Below are positions 26,113 through 37,235 of a stretch of DNA of 64,000 nucleotides, one piece after another. This DNA is from an uncultured Pelagibacteraceae bacterium (GTDB taxonomy: Bacteria > Pseudomonadota > Alphaproteobacteria > Pelagibacterales > Pelagibacteraceae). The stretch covers positions 1-64,000 of the forward strand of contig CACIOK010000001.1 of NCBI GenBank assembly GCA_902588255.1, written 5' to 3'. How positions within the stretch are numbered: position 1 is the stretch's first letter; every line of letters begins with the position of its first letter. A model generated the notes under the pieces. It ran no database searches. It had not been told where the DNA came from and was given only the letters and a program-made list of their open reading frames with translations. A program made the translations under genes and the position numbers.

Positions 26113-26172
26113 ATGTGGTTTGTTAGAATAAGACTGCATAGGTTTGTAAGATTAACTTTTAGACCACCATGA
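26113..26172 (+). CDS. Possible 19-residue Arg-rich peptide
   Basis: An ATG-initiated frame of 19 codons reading MWFVRIRLHRFVRLTFRPP and ending TGA, in the spacer between the YczE-like gene and the convergent typA. It has five Arg, one His and several aromatics, with no clear ribosome site. It could be chance in an otherwise AT-rich spacer, though Arg codons (AGA, AGG) dominate unusually. Confidence 0.15.
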   Translation: MWFVRIRLHRFVRLTFRPP

Positions 26173-26188
26173 AAAAAGAATTATTGAT

Positions 26189-28015
26189 CTAGGCTGCAGT
26201 TCCAGACTTTTCGCTTTTTTTTCTTTCGTGGGGATCTAGTATAGATTTTCTTAGTCTACAAGATTTTGGAGTAATTTCTAAAGCTTCATCAGTATTTAAC
26301 ATACTTAATTGTTCAGCAATTGACATTTTACGAACCGGAGTTAAGATAACGTTTTCGTCTGTCCCTTGAGTTCTCATATTTGTAAGTTTTTTTCCTTTCA
26401 TAACATTAATGATCATATCCCCTGGTTTTGGAGCTAGTCCAACAATCATGCCTGCATAAACTGGATCATTATGTGTAATAAACATCTCACCTCTAGCCTG
26501 TAAATTAAATATTGCAAAAGCTACAGCTTTACCTTGCTCCATTGAAATTAAGGCACCATTTCTTCTGCCTTCCATATCACCTTCAAAATTTCCATAAGAA
26601 TGAAATATTCTATTAATTACACCGTTTCCCTTTGTTAAAGTAAGATATCTACTTGTGTAGCCCATTAGGCCTCTCGTAGGAGCATGAAAAACTAATCTTT
26701 TTTTATTTTTTCCTGTATCCTTTAAATCAATTAACTTGCCTTTTCTTCTATTCATTGAGTCTATTATTTTAGAAGAAAATTCCTCATCTAAATCCATAGT
26801 TATTTCTTCTATAGGCTCTAATTTGTTACCATTACTATCTTTTTGAAATAAAACTTTTGGTGGACTTACAGTCATTTCAAAACCTTCACGTCTCATCTGG
26901 GTCAGTAAAATTTCAAGCATTAGTTCACCACGTCCACTAATTTCAAAAGCATCATTTTTATCATTTTCAGAGAAAGTAATTCCCACATTGTTTTGAGCTT
27001 CTAAAATCAATCTATCTCTAATCTGAGTACTGGTTAACTTTTTACCTTCAGTTCCTGCAAGTGGAGAACTGTTAACAGTTATAGTAATAGACATTGTAGG
27101 TGGATCTATTGGTGTTGCTGGTATTGGCTTTTCAACTTCAATGTCACAGATCGTATCTGCAACATTTGCATTTTCTAAGCCTGCAATAACAACAATATCT
27201 CCTGCTTCTCCAACCTCAATAGGAACCTTCTTTGTTCCCTCGTATCTAAAGATTTTAGTCAATCTACCTTCATCAACTTTTTCTCCTTTAAGATTTATAG
27301 CTTTTATTCTTTGGTTTGCTTTTGCAGTTCCTTGCGATATTCTTCCTACTAAACTTCTTCCTAGAAAACTATCTGCATATAAAAGTGTAGACAACATTGC
27401 AAATGGTTTTGTTTTATCAAGATCAGCAGGCTTAACGTGTTCGATAATCAAGTCTAATAAAGGATGAAGATTTTCTCTTGAACCTTCCACATCTTTACTT
27501 GCCCATCCAGATCTACCACTTGCATATAAGATAGGAAAATCTAACTGTTCTTCATTAGCGTTTAGATTGACAAATAAATCAAAAGTTTCATCTAAAACTT
27601 CTTCGGCTCTTTGATCTTGTTTATCAAGTTTATTTATTATAACAATCGGTTTAAGTCCTTGTTTAAGTGCTTTTTCTAGCACAAATTTTGTTTGTGGCAT
27701 CACTCCTTCTGCTGAGTCAATAAGCAATAGTGCTCCATCCGCCATACTTAGGACACGCTCAACTTCGGCAGCAAAATCTCTGTGGCCAGGTGTATCTATA
27801 ATATTAATTCTAGAATTATTCCAATTAATAGAAGCAGGTTTTGCAAGAATTGTAATTCCTCTCTCTTTCTCTAACTCTCCAGAGTCCATAAGTCTTTCAT
27901 CTACAATTTCATTATCTCTAAATGAGCCACTTTGCTTCATTAAGTTATCTATAAGAGTAGTTTTGCCATGATCAACATGGGCTATAATTGTTATATTTCT
28001 AATACTATTACTCAT
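26189..28015 (-). CDS. typA: Translational GTPase TypA/BipA
   Basis: 608 residues, full length. GTPase motifs: G1 AHVDHGKTTL (residues 12-21), G3 DTPGHRDF (about 75-82), G4 NKLDKQDQR (about 128-136). EF-G-like domains III and V follow, and the TypA-specific C-terminal part includes GRGELMLEILLTQMRREGFEM, RGLMGYTSRYLTLTKGNG and MRTQGTDENVILTP. It binds ribosomes and assists their assembly or translation under stress and cold. It is downstream of groEL on the same strand, but a strong terminator intervenes, so it should have its own promoter. Confidence 0.96.
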   Translation of the reverse strand: MSNSIRNITIIAHVDHGKTTLIDNLMKQSGSFRDNEIVDERLMDSGELEKERGITILAKPASINWNNSRINIIDTPGHRDFAAEVERVLSMADGALLLIDSAEGVMPQTKFVLEKALKQGLKPIVIINKLDKQDQRAEEVLDETFDLFVNLNANEEQLDFPILYASGRSGWASKDVEGSRENLHPLLDLIIEHVKPADLDKTKPFAMLSTLLYADSFLGRSLVGRISQGTAKANQRIKAINLKGEKVDEGRLTKIFRYEGTKKVPIEVGEAGDIVVIAGLENANVADTICDIEVEKPIPATPIDPPTMSITITVNSSPLAGTEGKKLTSTQIRDRLILEAQNNVGITFSENDKNDAFEISGRGELMLEILLTQMRREGFEMTVSPPKVLFQKDSNGNKLEPIEEITMDLDEEFSSKIIDSMNRRKGKLIDLKDTGKNKKRLVFHAPTRGLMGYTSRYLTLTKGNGVINRIFHSYGNFEGDMEGRRNGALISMEQGKAVAFAIFNLQARGEMFITHNDPVYAGMIVGLAPKPGDMIINVMKGKKLTNMRTQGTDENVILTPVRKMSIAEQLSMLNTDEALEITPKSCRLRKSILDPHERKKSEKSGTAA

Positions 28016-28056
28016 AAATTCAGGCTCTTATACATATTGAGTGACATTTGAAAACC

Positions 28057-28093
28057 AAAAAAAAACCCCCGTAAACTATTATTACGAGGGTTT
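28057..28093 (-). terminator. Rho-independent terminator of groESL
   Basis: On the minus strand AAACCCTCGTAA pairs with TTACGGGGGTTT (one U-G pair) across a short A/T loop, followed by a run of T. This is a textbook intrinsic terminator 36 bases after the groEL stop. The strongest one in the window. Confidence 0.9.
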
Positions 28094-28129
28094 AAAATTT
28101 ATTAGTTTTTAATAGAATGAAAGGGGATA

Positions 28130-29803
<1,674 letters not shown>

Positions 29804-29813
29804 TTAATTTAAA

Positions 29814-30104
29814 TTATTTTGATGAAATTCCCATTATGTCGGATTCTTTCATTATACTATATTCTTTTCCATCAATTTTAACTTCTGTACCTGACCATTT
29901 TCCAAAAAGAACTTTATCGCCTACTTTAACGTCCATAGGGATTATTTTTCCGTCTTCTGTTTTTGCTCCACCACCAATTGCCACAACTTTTCCTTCTTGA
30001 GGTTTTTCTTGGGCTGTATCTGGTATTATTATTCCTCCAGCAGTTTTTTCGCTGCTATCTAAAACTTCTATTAACACTCTATCGTGCAAGGGTTTAAATT
30101 TCAT
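29814..30104 (-). CDS. groS: Co-chaperonin GroES
   Basis: 96 residues from [18 protein letters not shown], with the mobile loop [20 protein letters not shown] and the roof-hairpin region, ending [10 protein letters not shown]. It caps the GroEL ring. The ATG at 30104 is chosen because GGAG (30115-30112 on the minus strand) is well spaced; the frame is open to 30131 but those codons lie between ribosome site and promoter. An RpoH-type promoter is at 30129-30157. No CIRCE element is seen. Confidence 0.96.
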   Translation of the reverse strand: MKFKPLHDRVLIEVLDSSEKTAGGIIIPDTAQEKPQEGKVVAIGGGAKTEDGKIIPMDVKVGDKVLFGKWSGTEVKIDGKEYSIMKESDIMGISSK

Positions 30105-30128
30105 AAATTCTCCTTTTAATATGCGACT

Positions 30129-30157
30129 CATATAGCTACTTGCTGGACTATTTCAAG
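30129..30157 (-). promoter_or_regulatory. RpoH (sigma32)-type promoter of groESL
   Basis: The minus strand reads CTTGAAA (30157-30151), a 14-base spacer, then GCTATATG (30136-30129). The -35 is a perfect sigma32 consensus and both spacer and TATAT core match the hsp20 promoter at 13851-13879. The predicted transcript start is about 20 bases before the groES ATG. Confidence 0.7.
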
Positions 30158-30228
30158 ACAAACTAATAAAAAATTAGAGATAGAAAAAACGAGAGAAATT
30201 GTGGTTTTTATGGGTTATATCTCATTTA

Positions 30229-31047
30229 ATGACTAAAAATTTAGATAAAGAGGGCTTGCGATCAATTATTGAAAATTACGATTTATTTTTTATTGATCTA
30301 TGGGGCGTAGTTCATAATGGTATAAATTTACATAAGAAGGCAATTGAGACTTTAGTTGAGATTGATAAATCTAATAAAAAGTACGTACTACTAACTAATG
30401 CACCAAGGCCAAATTCTACTGTTAAAACTTTTTTAAAAAAATTAGGTATGGATAATAAAATTTTAGAAAACGTCTATACCTCAGGGGAAGCAGCTTTATC
30501 TTATTTAAAAAAAAATCATTTAAGTGAAACTTTTTATCATATAGGACCACCGAGAGATTTTGATTTATTTAACGATTTTGATAAAAAAAATTCAAAAGAT
30601 ATTAAATTAAGTAATTATATTTTATGTACAGGCTTATTTGACGATTTTGATCAAGATTTAAATTATTATAAAGATTTACTCAATGACCATATCAAAAAAA
30701 AAATGATTTGCACAAATCCTGATCTTATAGTTGATAGAGGAAATAAAAGAGAACTATGTGCCGGCTCAGTAGCTATGGTATTTGAAAAATTAGGAGGAGA
30801 AGTAATTTATTTTGGAAAACCTTACCCTGAGGTTTATAATCAATCTGCAGATAACAAAAATAAAAAAATCTTAGCAATTGGAGACAATTTAAATACAGAT
30901 ATTAAAGGAGCCAATTTATTAAATTATGACTGCATGATTATTACAAATGGAATCCACAAAGATGAAATTAAAAAAGATGGAGTTGAGAAGGTTTCCAAAA
31001 ATTACGAAGTTCTTGTAAATTTTACACAGAGTGATTTAAAATGGTAA
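30229..31047 (+). CDS. HAD-superfamily class IIA phosphatase (NagD-like)
   Basis: 272 residues from the ATG at 30229 (a TTG at 30199 is ignored). HAD motifs: I in FFIDLWGVVHNG, II in YVLLTNAPRPNS, III Lys in YFGKPYPEVYNQS, IV in ILAIGDNLNTDIKGANL. The cap is of the C2 type. It matches the alphaproteobacterial HAD-IIA subfamily that usually precedes ribF, and it probably dephosphorylates a small phosphorylated metabolite. It overlaps ribF by 7 bases and begins the ribF-ileS-lspA-pgi run. Confidence 0.86.
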   Translation: MTKNLDKEGLRSIIENYDLFFIDLWGVVHNGINLHKKAIETLVEIDKSNKKYVLLTNAPRPNSTVKTFLKKLGMDNKILENVYTSGEAALSYLKKNHLSETFYHIGPPRDFDLFNDFDKKNSKDIKLSNYILCTGLFDDFDQDLNYYKDLLNDHIKKKMICTNPDLIVDRGNKRELCAGSVAMVFEKLGGEVIYFGKPYPEVYNQSADNKNKKILAIGDNLNTDIKGANLLNYDCMIITNGIHKDEIKKDGVEKVSKNYEVLVNFTQSDLKW

Positions 31048-31976
31048 AAAAAATAAAAAATTATAATAATTTTAACATTTCTTCAAATCACAGAAATTCA
31101 ATTATACTAATTGGGAATTTTGATGGTGTTCATCTAGGTCATCAAAAATTATTTTTGATGGCTAAGAAATATAAAAAAAAATATAAATCAAAAATCGGAG
31201 TTATTACCTTTGAACCAATGCCTAAAATGTACTTTAATAAAAATTTAAAAAACTTTAGAATATCAAATTTAAATCAAAAAAAGATTTTATTGGATCAACT
31301 TGGTGCAGATTTTGTAATTACTAAAAAATTTGATAAAAATTTTTCAAAAATTAAATATTATAGTTTTATAAAAAACATTTTATATAAAAAAATAAAACCA
31401 AAATATATATTTGTAAGTAATAACTTTCGATTTGGAAATAAAAGGGAAGGCAATGTAAAAAAACTAATTCAAAATGAAAAAAAATTTAATTACAAAATTA
31501 TTAAACCCAAACCATTAGTATCAAAAAATCAAATTGTTTCTTCTACTTATATTAGAAAATTATTATCTAAGGGAAATTTGATTTACGCAAACAAACTTCT
31601 TAAAAGAAATTGGTCTATAGAAAGTTTAGTACAAAGAGGCAGACAGATGGGCAAAAAAATTGGATTTCCAACATGCAATCTAGATATTAAAAATTATGTT
31701 ACTCCAAAACTTGGAGTTTATGCTGTAAAAATTCATAGAAAAAATTCAAACAAAGCACTAAAAGGAATAGCAAATATAGGATATCGACCCACTTTTAATC
31801 AAAAAAAAATACTTTTAGAAGTTCATATTTTTCATTTTTATGGAAATCTTTATAATAAGGTTTTAACTATTGATTTTATTAGCTTTATAAGAAATGAAAA
31901 AAAATTTAAAAATATTAATCAGCTGAGAAAACAAATTAGTTCAGATTTAGATATGGCCAAAAAAAAATTAAATTAA
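31041..31976 (+). CDS. ribF: Bifunctional riboflavin kinase / FAD synthetase
   Basis: 311 residues. The N-terminal FAD synthetase (nucleotidyltransferase) half has GNFDGVHLGHQKLF (about residues 27-40). The C-terminal riboflavin kinase half has RGRQMGKKIGFPTCNLDI (about 196-213) with the P-loop-like GKKIGFPT, then IANIGYRPTF. It makes FMN and then FAD from riboflavin in the cytoplasm. Overlaps the HAD gene and is 3 bases from ileS, the usual alphaproteobacterial order. Confidence 0.93.
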   Translation: MVKKIKNYNNFNISSNHRNSIILIGNFDGVHLGHQKLFLMAKKYKKKYKSKIGVITFEPMPKMYFNKNLKNFRISNLNQKKILLDQLGADFVITKKFDKNFSKIKYYSFIKNILYKKIKPKYIFVSNNFRFGNKREGNVKKLIQNEKKFNYKIIKPKPLVSKNQIVSSTYIRKLLSKGNLIYANKLLKRNWSIESLVQRGRQMGKKIGFPTCNLDIKNYVTPKLGVYAVKIHRKNSNKALKGIANIGYRPTFNQKKILLEVHIFHFYGNLYNKVLTIDFISFIRNEKKFKNINQLRKQISSDLDMAKKKLN

Positions 31977-31979
31977 ATT

Positions 31980-34715
31980 ATGTCGAAAGAAAATATAAAT
32001 TTACCTAAAACTGCTTTTTCAATGAAAGCAAATTTACCCACAAGAGAGCCAGATATAATAAATTATTGGAAAAAAATTGAATTATATAAAGAATTAAGAA
32101 AAGCAAATAAAGGTAAAGAAAAATTTGTTCTTCATGATGGGCCTCCATATGCAAATGGAGATATACATATGGGTACAGCCTTAAATAAAATTTTAAAGGA
32201 TATAGTAGTTAAATTTCATCAAATGGAAGGAAAAGATTCTGTTTATGTACCAGGTTGGGACTGTCATGGACTACCTATAGAATGGAAAATAGAAGAACAG
32301 TACAAAAAAAATAAAAAAAATAAAAACGAAGTTCCTATAAATGAATTTAGACAAGAGTGTAGAGATTTTGCGAGTAAATGGATTAAAGTCCACAAAGATC
32401 AATTTCAAAGATTAGGTGTAATAGGGGATTGGAATAATTATTACTCAACAATGAGCTTTGATGCAGAGGCACAAATTGTAAGAGAACTTGGTAAATTTCT
32501 AAATGAAGGAAGTTTATATAGAGGTTATAAACCAGTTCTTTGGTCAACAGTAGAAAAGACCGCATTGGCTGATGCAGAAGTGGAATATAAAGATCATAAG
32601 TCAGATACAATTTATACATCATTCAAAGTTAAAAATTCTAAGTCAAATGAATTAAAAAAAAGTGAAATAATAATTTGGACCACTACACCTTGGACAATTC
32701 CTGCAAATAAAGCATTAGCTTATAATAGAAGTTTAAAGTACCTTATTATAAAAATTGAAGATGAAACAGATTTTAAAAATAGGCAGATTGTAATAGCAGA
32801 AGCTTTATTAAAGTCGGTTTTAGAAGAGTGTAAAATAAACAAGTTTAGTAAAGTTAGTGAATTAAACGGTAAGGATTTTGAGGGAACTATTTGTAGTCAC
32901 CCTTTTTCAAAAATTGGATTTGATTATGATATACCTATGTTGGAAGCAAATTTTGTTACCACGGATCAAGGAACAGGAATTGTTCACTGTGCTCCTAGTC
33001 ATGGACCAGATGATTTCAACTTATGCTTAAATAATGGAATTAAGGCAATAGAAACGGTCGATGGTGATGGAAAGTATACTGACCACATTCCACTCTTTAA
33101 AGGAACTCATATATTTAAAGCAAACAACCAAGTAATTGAAAAATTAAAAAATGAAAAAAATTTATTAGCAAACGGAGAATTAATTCATTCATATCCACAT
33201 TCTTGGAGATCTAAAGCTCCATTAGTCCATAGAGCGACACCTCAATGGTTTATATCAATGGAAAGCCACGGTTTAAGAGAAAAAGCACTAAAGGCAATTG
33301 ATGAAACTAAATTTTACCCTAGCAAAGGAAAAGAAAGGTTGAAATCAATGATAGAAACTAGACCAGATTGGTGTGTTTCAAGACAAAGAGTTTGGGGGGT
33401 TCCTATACCGGTTTTTATGTCAAAGAAAACGAACAAAGTCTTAATTGATGAAGAGGTGACCGAAAATATTGCAAATATTTTTGAGAAAGAAGGTGCAGAT
33501 TGTTGGTTTGAAGATGATGCTCAAAAATTTTTAGGAAAAAAATATGAAAGTGCAGACTATGAGAAAATGAATGATATTGTTGAGGTTTGGTTTGATAGTG
33601 GCTCTACTCATAGTTATGTTCTAGAAAAAAGAGATGATTTAATTTGGCCGGCATCAATGTATTTAGAAGGCTCTGACCAGCATAGGGGTTGGTTTCATTC
33701 TTCACTTTTAGAATCATGCGGAACCAGAGGAAGAGCACCATTTAATTCTATACTTTCTCATGGTTTTGTCGTTGATGGAAAAGGATTAAAAATGTCAAAA
33801 TCTCTTGGAAATATAATGGCCCCAGAAGATATATTAAAAAAATATGGTGCAGATATTTTAAGAATTTGGGTCGCAGCATCTGATTACGCAGAAGATTTGA
33901 GAATTGATGGTTCGATATTAGAGCAACACGCTGAGTCTTATAGAAAAATTAGAAATACATTTAGGTATATCCTTGGAAATATAAAAGATAATCACGAGAA
34001 GATAGATTTTGAAAAATTAGAAATCGGTAAATTACCAGAGCTTGAGCAATATATGCTCCACAAACTTTTTTGTTTAAATGAAAATTTTAATAAAAATTTT
34101 AAAAAATATAATTTTCATGCGTTGTATAAAGATATGTTAAATTTTTGTACAGTTGATTTATCAGCATTTTATTTTGATATAAGAAAAGACACATTGTACT
34201 GTGATAAAATTAATAGTGAAAAAAGAAAATCTACAGTAGTTTTTTTAAATATTCTTTTAGATATATTGTTAAAATGGTTTGCTCCGATTTTATCTTTTAC
34301 AACCGAAGAAATTTACTCCTTAGTTAAAATGAATGGAAAAAGTATACATTTAGAAAGTTTTCCATCAATACCTGAACAGTGGAAGAATAGTAAACTTGAA
34401 AGTAAATGGGTAGAATTAATTAAAATTAGAGAAGCTTGTAATAGCAGTATTGAAATCAAAAGAGCATCAAAAGATATAGGATCAAGCCTTGAAGCAAACT
34501 TAATAATAAAATTGGAAGATAAATTAATTGATTTAACTAAAGACGTAGATTTTTCTGAATTATGTATAACCTCTAATGCAAAAGTTGAAAAAAATTCCTC
34601 TAATGAAATTAATGTTGAAACTTTAAAAGCCGAAGGACAAAAATGCCCAGTTTGTTGGAAAGTTAGTAAAAATAAATGTGCAAGACCACACTGTAGTTTA
34701 AACGTTAATGTTTAA
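31980..34715 (+). CDS. ileS: Isoleucyl-tRNA synthetase
   Basis: 911 residues, class I synthetase. The HIGH-like motif is in PPYANGDIHMGTALNKIL (about residues 52-69), the editing domain follows, and KMSKS is in GLKMSKSLGN (about 601-610). The C-terminal zinc knuckle is CPVCW near the end, then KCARPHC, with spacing C-x2-C-x7-C-x4-C, shorter than the E. coli C-x2-C-x16-C-x2-C. It charges tRNA-Ile and edits Val. It overlaps lspA by 8 bases. Confidence 0.96.
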   Translation: MSKENINLPKTAFSMKANLPTREPDIINYWKKIELYKELRKANKGKEKFVLHDGPPYANGDIHMGTALNKILKDIVVKFHQMEGKDSVYVPGWDCHGLPIEWKIEEQYKKNKKNKNEVPINEFRQECRDFASKWIKVHKDQFQRLGVIGDWNNYYSTMSFDAEAQIVRELGKFLNEGSLYRGYKPVLWSTVEKTALADAEVEYKDHKSDTIYTSFKVKNSKSNELKKSEIIIWTTTPWTIPANKALAYNRSLKYLIIKIEDETDFKNRQIVIAEALLKSVLEECKINKFSKVSELNGKDFEGTICSHPFSKIGFDYDIPMLEANFVTTDQGTGIVHCAPSHGPDDFNLCLNNGIKAIETVDGDGKYTDHIPLFKGTHIFKANNQVIEKLKNEKNLLANGELIHSYPHSWRSKAPLVHRATPQWFISMESHGLREKALKAIDETKFYPSKGKERLKSMIETRPDWCVSRQRVWGVPIPVFMSKKTNKVLIDEEVTENIANIFEKEGADCWFEDDAQKFLGKKYESADYEKMNDIVEVWFDSGSTHSYVLEKRDDLIWPASMYLEGSDQHRGWFHSSLLESCGTRGRAPFNSILSHGFVVDGKGLKMSKSLGNIMAPEDILKKYGADILRIWVAASDYAEDLRIDGSILEQHAESYRKIRNTFRYILGNIKDNHEKIDFEKLEIGKLPELEQYMLHKLFCLNENFNKNFKKYNFHALYKDMLNFCTVDLSAFYFDIRKDTLYCDKINSEKRKSTVVFLNILLDILLKWFAPILSFTTEEIYSLVKMNGKSIHLESFPSIPEQWKNSKLESKWVELIKIREACNSSIEIKRASKDIGSSLEANLIIKLEDKLIDLTKDVDFSELCITSNAKVEKNSSNEINVETLKAEGQKCPVCWKVSKNKCARPHCSLNVNV

Positions 34716-35187
34716 AAATAATTTTAAAAGAAATATAATTTTTATAATTATATTTACATTTATTTTTGGTACTGATCGCTTATCTAAATTGTATATTTTA
34801 CACCTAGCTCAAATAAATGACTCTTTAGACTTATTTATAACGCCTTATTTAAATTTTTATTTAATATGGAATAAAGGAATAGCCTTTGGCTTGTTTTCTT
34901 TTGACCAAAACTTTATATATAATTTAATTACATTTTTGATAATAGTTGTTACAACTATTATTTTTATTATTGCTGTAAAATCAGAAGACTATAAAGGATA
35001 TTTTTTTATAAGTATTTTTAGTGGTTCAATTGGTAATTTATATGATAGATTTTACTATTCTGCGGTTCCAGATTTTATAGACTTTCATTTACATGATTTT
35101 CATTGGTTTATTTTTAATGTTGCAGATATATTTATATCTTTAGGTGTGATATGCCTTATTTTTGTTGAAATTTTTTTTAAAAAGTAA
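34708..35187 (+). CDS. lspA: Lipoprotein signal peptidase (signal peptidase II)
   Basis: 159 residues with four membrane helices. The catalytic Asp pair lies in VPDFIDFH (about residue 115) and FNVADIFIS (about 133). NKGIAFGLF and SGSIGNLYDRF are family signatures. It removes lipoprotein signal peptides before the lipidated Cys, and serves the several lipobox proteins seen in this window. Overlap with ileS is the classic arrangement. Ribosome site is weak. Confidence 0.94.
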   Translation: MFKNNFKRNIIFIIIFTFIFGTDRLSKLYILHLAQINDSLDLFITPYLNFYLIWNKGIAFGLFSFDQNFIYNLITFLIIVVTTIIFIIAVKSEDYKGYFFISIFSGSIGNLYDRFYYSAVPDFIDFHLHDFHWFIFNVADIFISLGVICLIFVEIFFKK

Positions 35188-35191
35188 ATAA

Positions 35192-35521
35192 ATGAAAAAC
35201 TTAGATAAACTAAAAATACTTAAATTAAGTTTAATATTTATCTTTTTAACAAGCTGTTCAGGCATTAAAGAAAATTTGTCTTTAAAAAAAAAAGAAAATA
35301 GTGACGAATTTTTAGTTCAAAAAAAAAATCCTTTAGTTTTACCTCCTGATTACGATAGCTTGCCAAAACCCATTAATAAGAGAAGTATTAAAAAACAGGA
35401 AGAAAAAGAGCTAGATTTGAGCAAAATTTTTAACGATTCTGAAAAAACAAATACACAAAGTAGTTCAAGCATTGATCAATCATTAGAAGATTCAATTAGA
35501 AAAAAAATTGGAACAAATTAA
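35192..35521 (+). CDS. DUF3035 lipoprotein, BamF-like
   Basis: 109 residues with a signal peptide ending in the lipobox LTSC (about residues 19-22). The motif DEFLVQKKNPLVLPPDYDSLPKP (about residues 38-60, quoted by NPLVLPPDYDSLP) matches the DUF3035 pattern that names BamF in Caulobacter, a lipoprotein of the outer-membrane beta-barrel assembly machine. The C-terminal part is low complexity. It follows lspA by 4 bases, as in other alphaproteobacteria. The stop TAA overlaps the pgi ATG in TAATG. Confidence 0.72.
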   Translation: MKNLDKLKILKLSLIFIFLTSCSGIKENLSLKKKENSDEFLVQKKNPLVLPPDYDSLPKPINKRSIKKQEEKELDLSKIFNDSEKTNTQSSSSIDQSLEDSIRKKIGTN

Positions 35522-36681
35522 TGTTAACGCAAAACATAAGGTTTAAAAATTTTATTGTTTCATCCAATATATCTAAAGTAAAAAACGATTTTAAAAAATT
35601 AGTGAATAGCAATAATGAGATATTGAACTCACTTTCATTACAATACGTATATTCTTATTCAAAAAAGATTATTAAAAAATATAAAAAATTCTCTAAATTA
35701 AGAATAATAGGGATTGGAGGCTCTATATTGGGAACCGAAGCAATCCATAGTTTTTTAAAAGATAAAATAAAAAAAAATTTTTTTTTCGTTAATAATTTAA
35801 AAAATGAGATTGTTAAAAATAAACGAGGTAAATTTTTAAATTTAATAGTTTCAAAGTCTGGAAATACACTTGAAACAATTTCAAACTTTAATATTTTTAT
35901 TAATAAAAATGATAAAAATATATTTATTACTGAAAACAGAAGTAGCTATTTAAATAATTTGGCACAAAGCCTTAAGTCAGAAATTATTCATCACAACAAT
36001 TTTATCGGCGGAAGGTATTCAGTTTTATCTGAAGTAGGCATGCTTCCAGCTGAGCTAGGTGGATTAAATCCTAAAAAATTTAAACAATTTAATTTTTTAG
36101 TTAACAACAAAAATTTTGTAGATAGCTTAGTCAACAATGTTGCACGCACTATTAGTTTGATTAAAAAAAAAAACTATGCATCAATAATATTAAATTATGA
36201 TGAAAAATCAGAAAATTTATTTAAATGGTATCAACAATTGCTTGCCGAAAGTTTAGGAAAAAAAGGAAAAGGAATATTACCGATGATATCATCTATGCCC
36301 AAAGATAATCATAGTTTAATGCAGTTGTATCTGGATGGTCCAAAAAAAAACTTTTATACATTTTTTCATGTTTTAAATGAAAACTCACCTAAAATTAATA
36401 ATAACAAAATTCTTTCTAGTCATAGGCATCTTAAAAATAAAAATTTAGCTAAAATATTGTATTCACAAAAAATGGCTACAGAAAAAGTATTTCTAAAAAA
36501 AAAAATACCTTTTAGAAGTTTTGAAGTTTTAAAAAGAAATGAAAAATCACTAGGTGAACTTTTTTGTTTTTTTATTTTAGAAACTATACTTTTGGGCAGA
36601 TCACTAAATGTAAATCCATTTGATCAACCTTCCGTAGAGCTGATAAAAAAAGAGACAAAAAAAATTTTACTTAAAAGCTAG
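35521..36681 (+). CDS. pgi: Glucose-6-phosphate isomerase, short form
   Basis: 386 residues against about 550 for the usual bacterial enzyme. Core motifs are intact: IGIGGSILGTEAIHSF, SKSGNTLETISNF, GGRYSVLSEVGM and the C-terminal FDQPSVELIKK signature. AESLGKKGKGILPM and DNHSLMQLYLDGP also fit. Missing length appears to be peripheral helices rather than catalytic loops. It interconverts glucose-6-P and fructose-6-P. It ends in CTAG shared with rsmD's stop and closes the run that starts at the HAD gene. Confidence 0.88.
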   Translation: MLTQNIRFKNFIVSSNISKVKNDFKKLVNSNNEILNSLSLQYVYSYSKKIIKKYKKFSKLRIIGIGGSILGTEAIHSFLKDKIKKNFFFVNNLKNEIVKNKRGKFLNLIVSKSGNTLETISNFNIFINKNDKNIFITENRSSYLNNLAQSLKSEIIHHNNFIGGRYSVLSEVGMLPAELGGLNPKKFKQFNFLVNNKNFVDSLVNNVARTISLIKKKNYASIILNYDEKSENLFKWYQQLLAESLGKKGKGILPMISSMPKDNHSLMQLYLDGPKKNFYTFFHVLNENSPKINNNKILSSHRHLKNKNLAKILYSQKMATEKVFLKKKIPFRSFEVLKRNEKSLGELFCFFILETILLGRSLNVNPFDQPSVELIKKETKKILLKS

Positions 36682-37235
36682 ATTAAAAAAAAAAGCTTTG
36701 ATATTCCATATATTTTTTCTTTAATTATTTTATACTCCTTTGGAAACTTATCTTCTTCTTTTTTATGTCTATGAATTATTAGTACGCCATTTTTTTCAAG
36801 AATTTTAAGCTTATATATTTTTTTAAGTAAAAAATTTAATTTTTTTTCCTTAAAAGGGGGATCAATAAAAATAATTTCAAATTTTTTATTTAGCGAATCT
36901 AAACTTCCTTCTTCAAATATATTTTTTTCAATTATTTTAACTTTTTTTTTAGAATTTAAACTTGATATGTTTAACTTTAAAATCTTAATTGCATTTATAT
37001 AGTTTTCAAAAAAAGTAACTGTTAATGCTCCTCTAGATAAGCACTCTAGACCAAAGGATCCTACTCCAGAAAATAAATCTAATATATTTGAATTTTTAAG
37101 GTTTATATTAATTAAATTTGAATGATTTATAATATTAAATATTGACTCTTTGGTTAAATCTTTAAGAGGTCTCGTCAGTTTGTCCTTAGGTTGTAAAATT
37201 TTTTTTCCTTTAAAATCTCCAGATATGATTCTCAT
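36678..37235 (-). CDS. rsmD: 16S rRNA (guanine-N2-966)-methyltransferase RsmD
   Basis: 185 residues. N-terminal MRIISGDFKGKKILQP and RPLKDLTKESIFNII are the family start; NILDLFSGVGSFGLECLSRG is the SAM motif I; FIDPPFKEKKLN is motif IV (DPPF in place of DPPY). It methylates m2G966 in the small ribosomal subunit. It overlaps the purD stop by one base (TAATG), so the two form an operon. Confidence 0.92.
   Translation of the reverse strand: MRIISGDFKGKKILQPKDKLTRPLKDLTKESIFNIINHSNLININLKNSNILDLFSGVGSFGLECLSRGALTVTFFENYINAIKILKLNISSLNSKKKVKIIEKNIFEEGSLDSLNKKFEIIFIDPPFKEKKLNFLLKKIYKLKILEKNGVLIIHRHKKEEDKFPKEYKIIKEKIYGISKLFFLI

Noticed and set aside
26113..26172. Arg-rich 19-residue peptide as a confident gene
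   Set aside because: No ribosome site and too short to separate from chance; kept only as a low-confidence entry.
27141..27467. 108-codon plus-strand frame inside typA
   Set aside because: It is antisense to conserved GTPase sequence and shows no domain.
30105..30228. CIRCE element before groES
   Set aside because: No TTAGCACTC inverted repeat; the region has an RpoH-type promoter instead.
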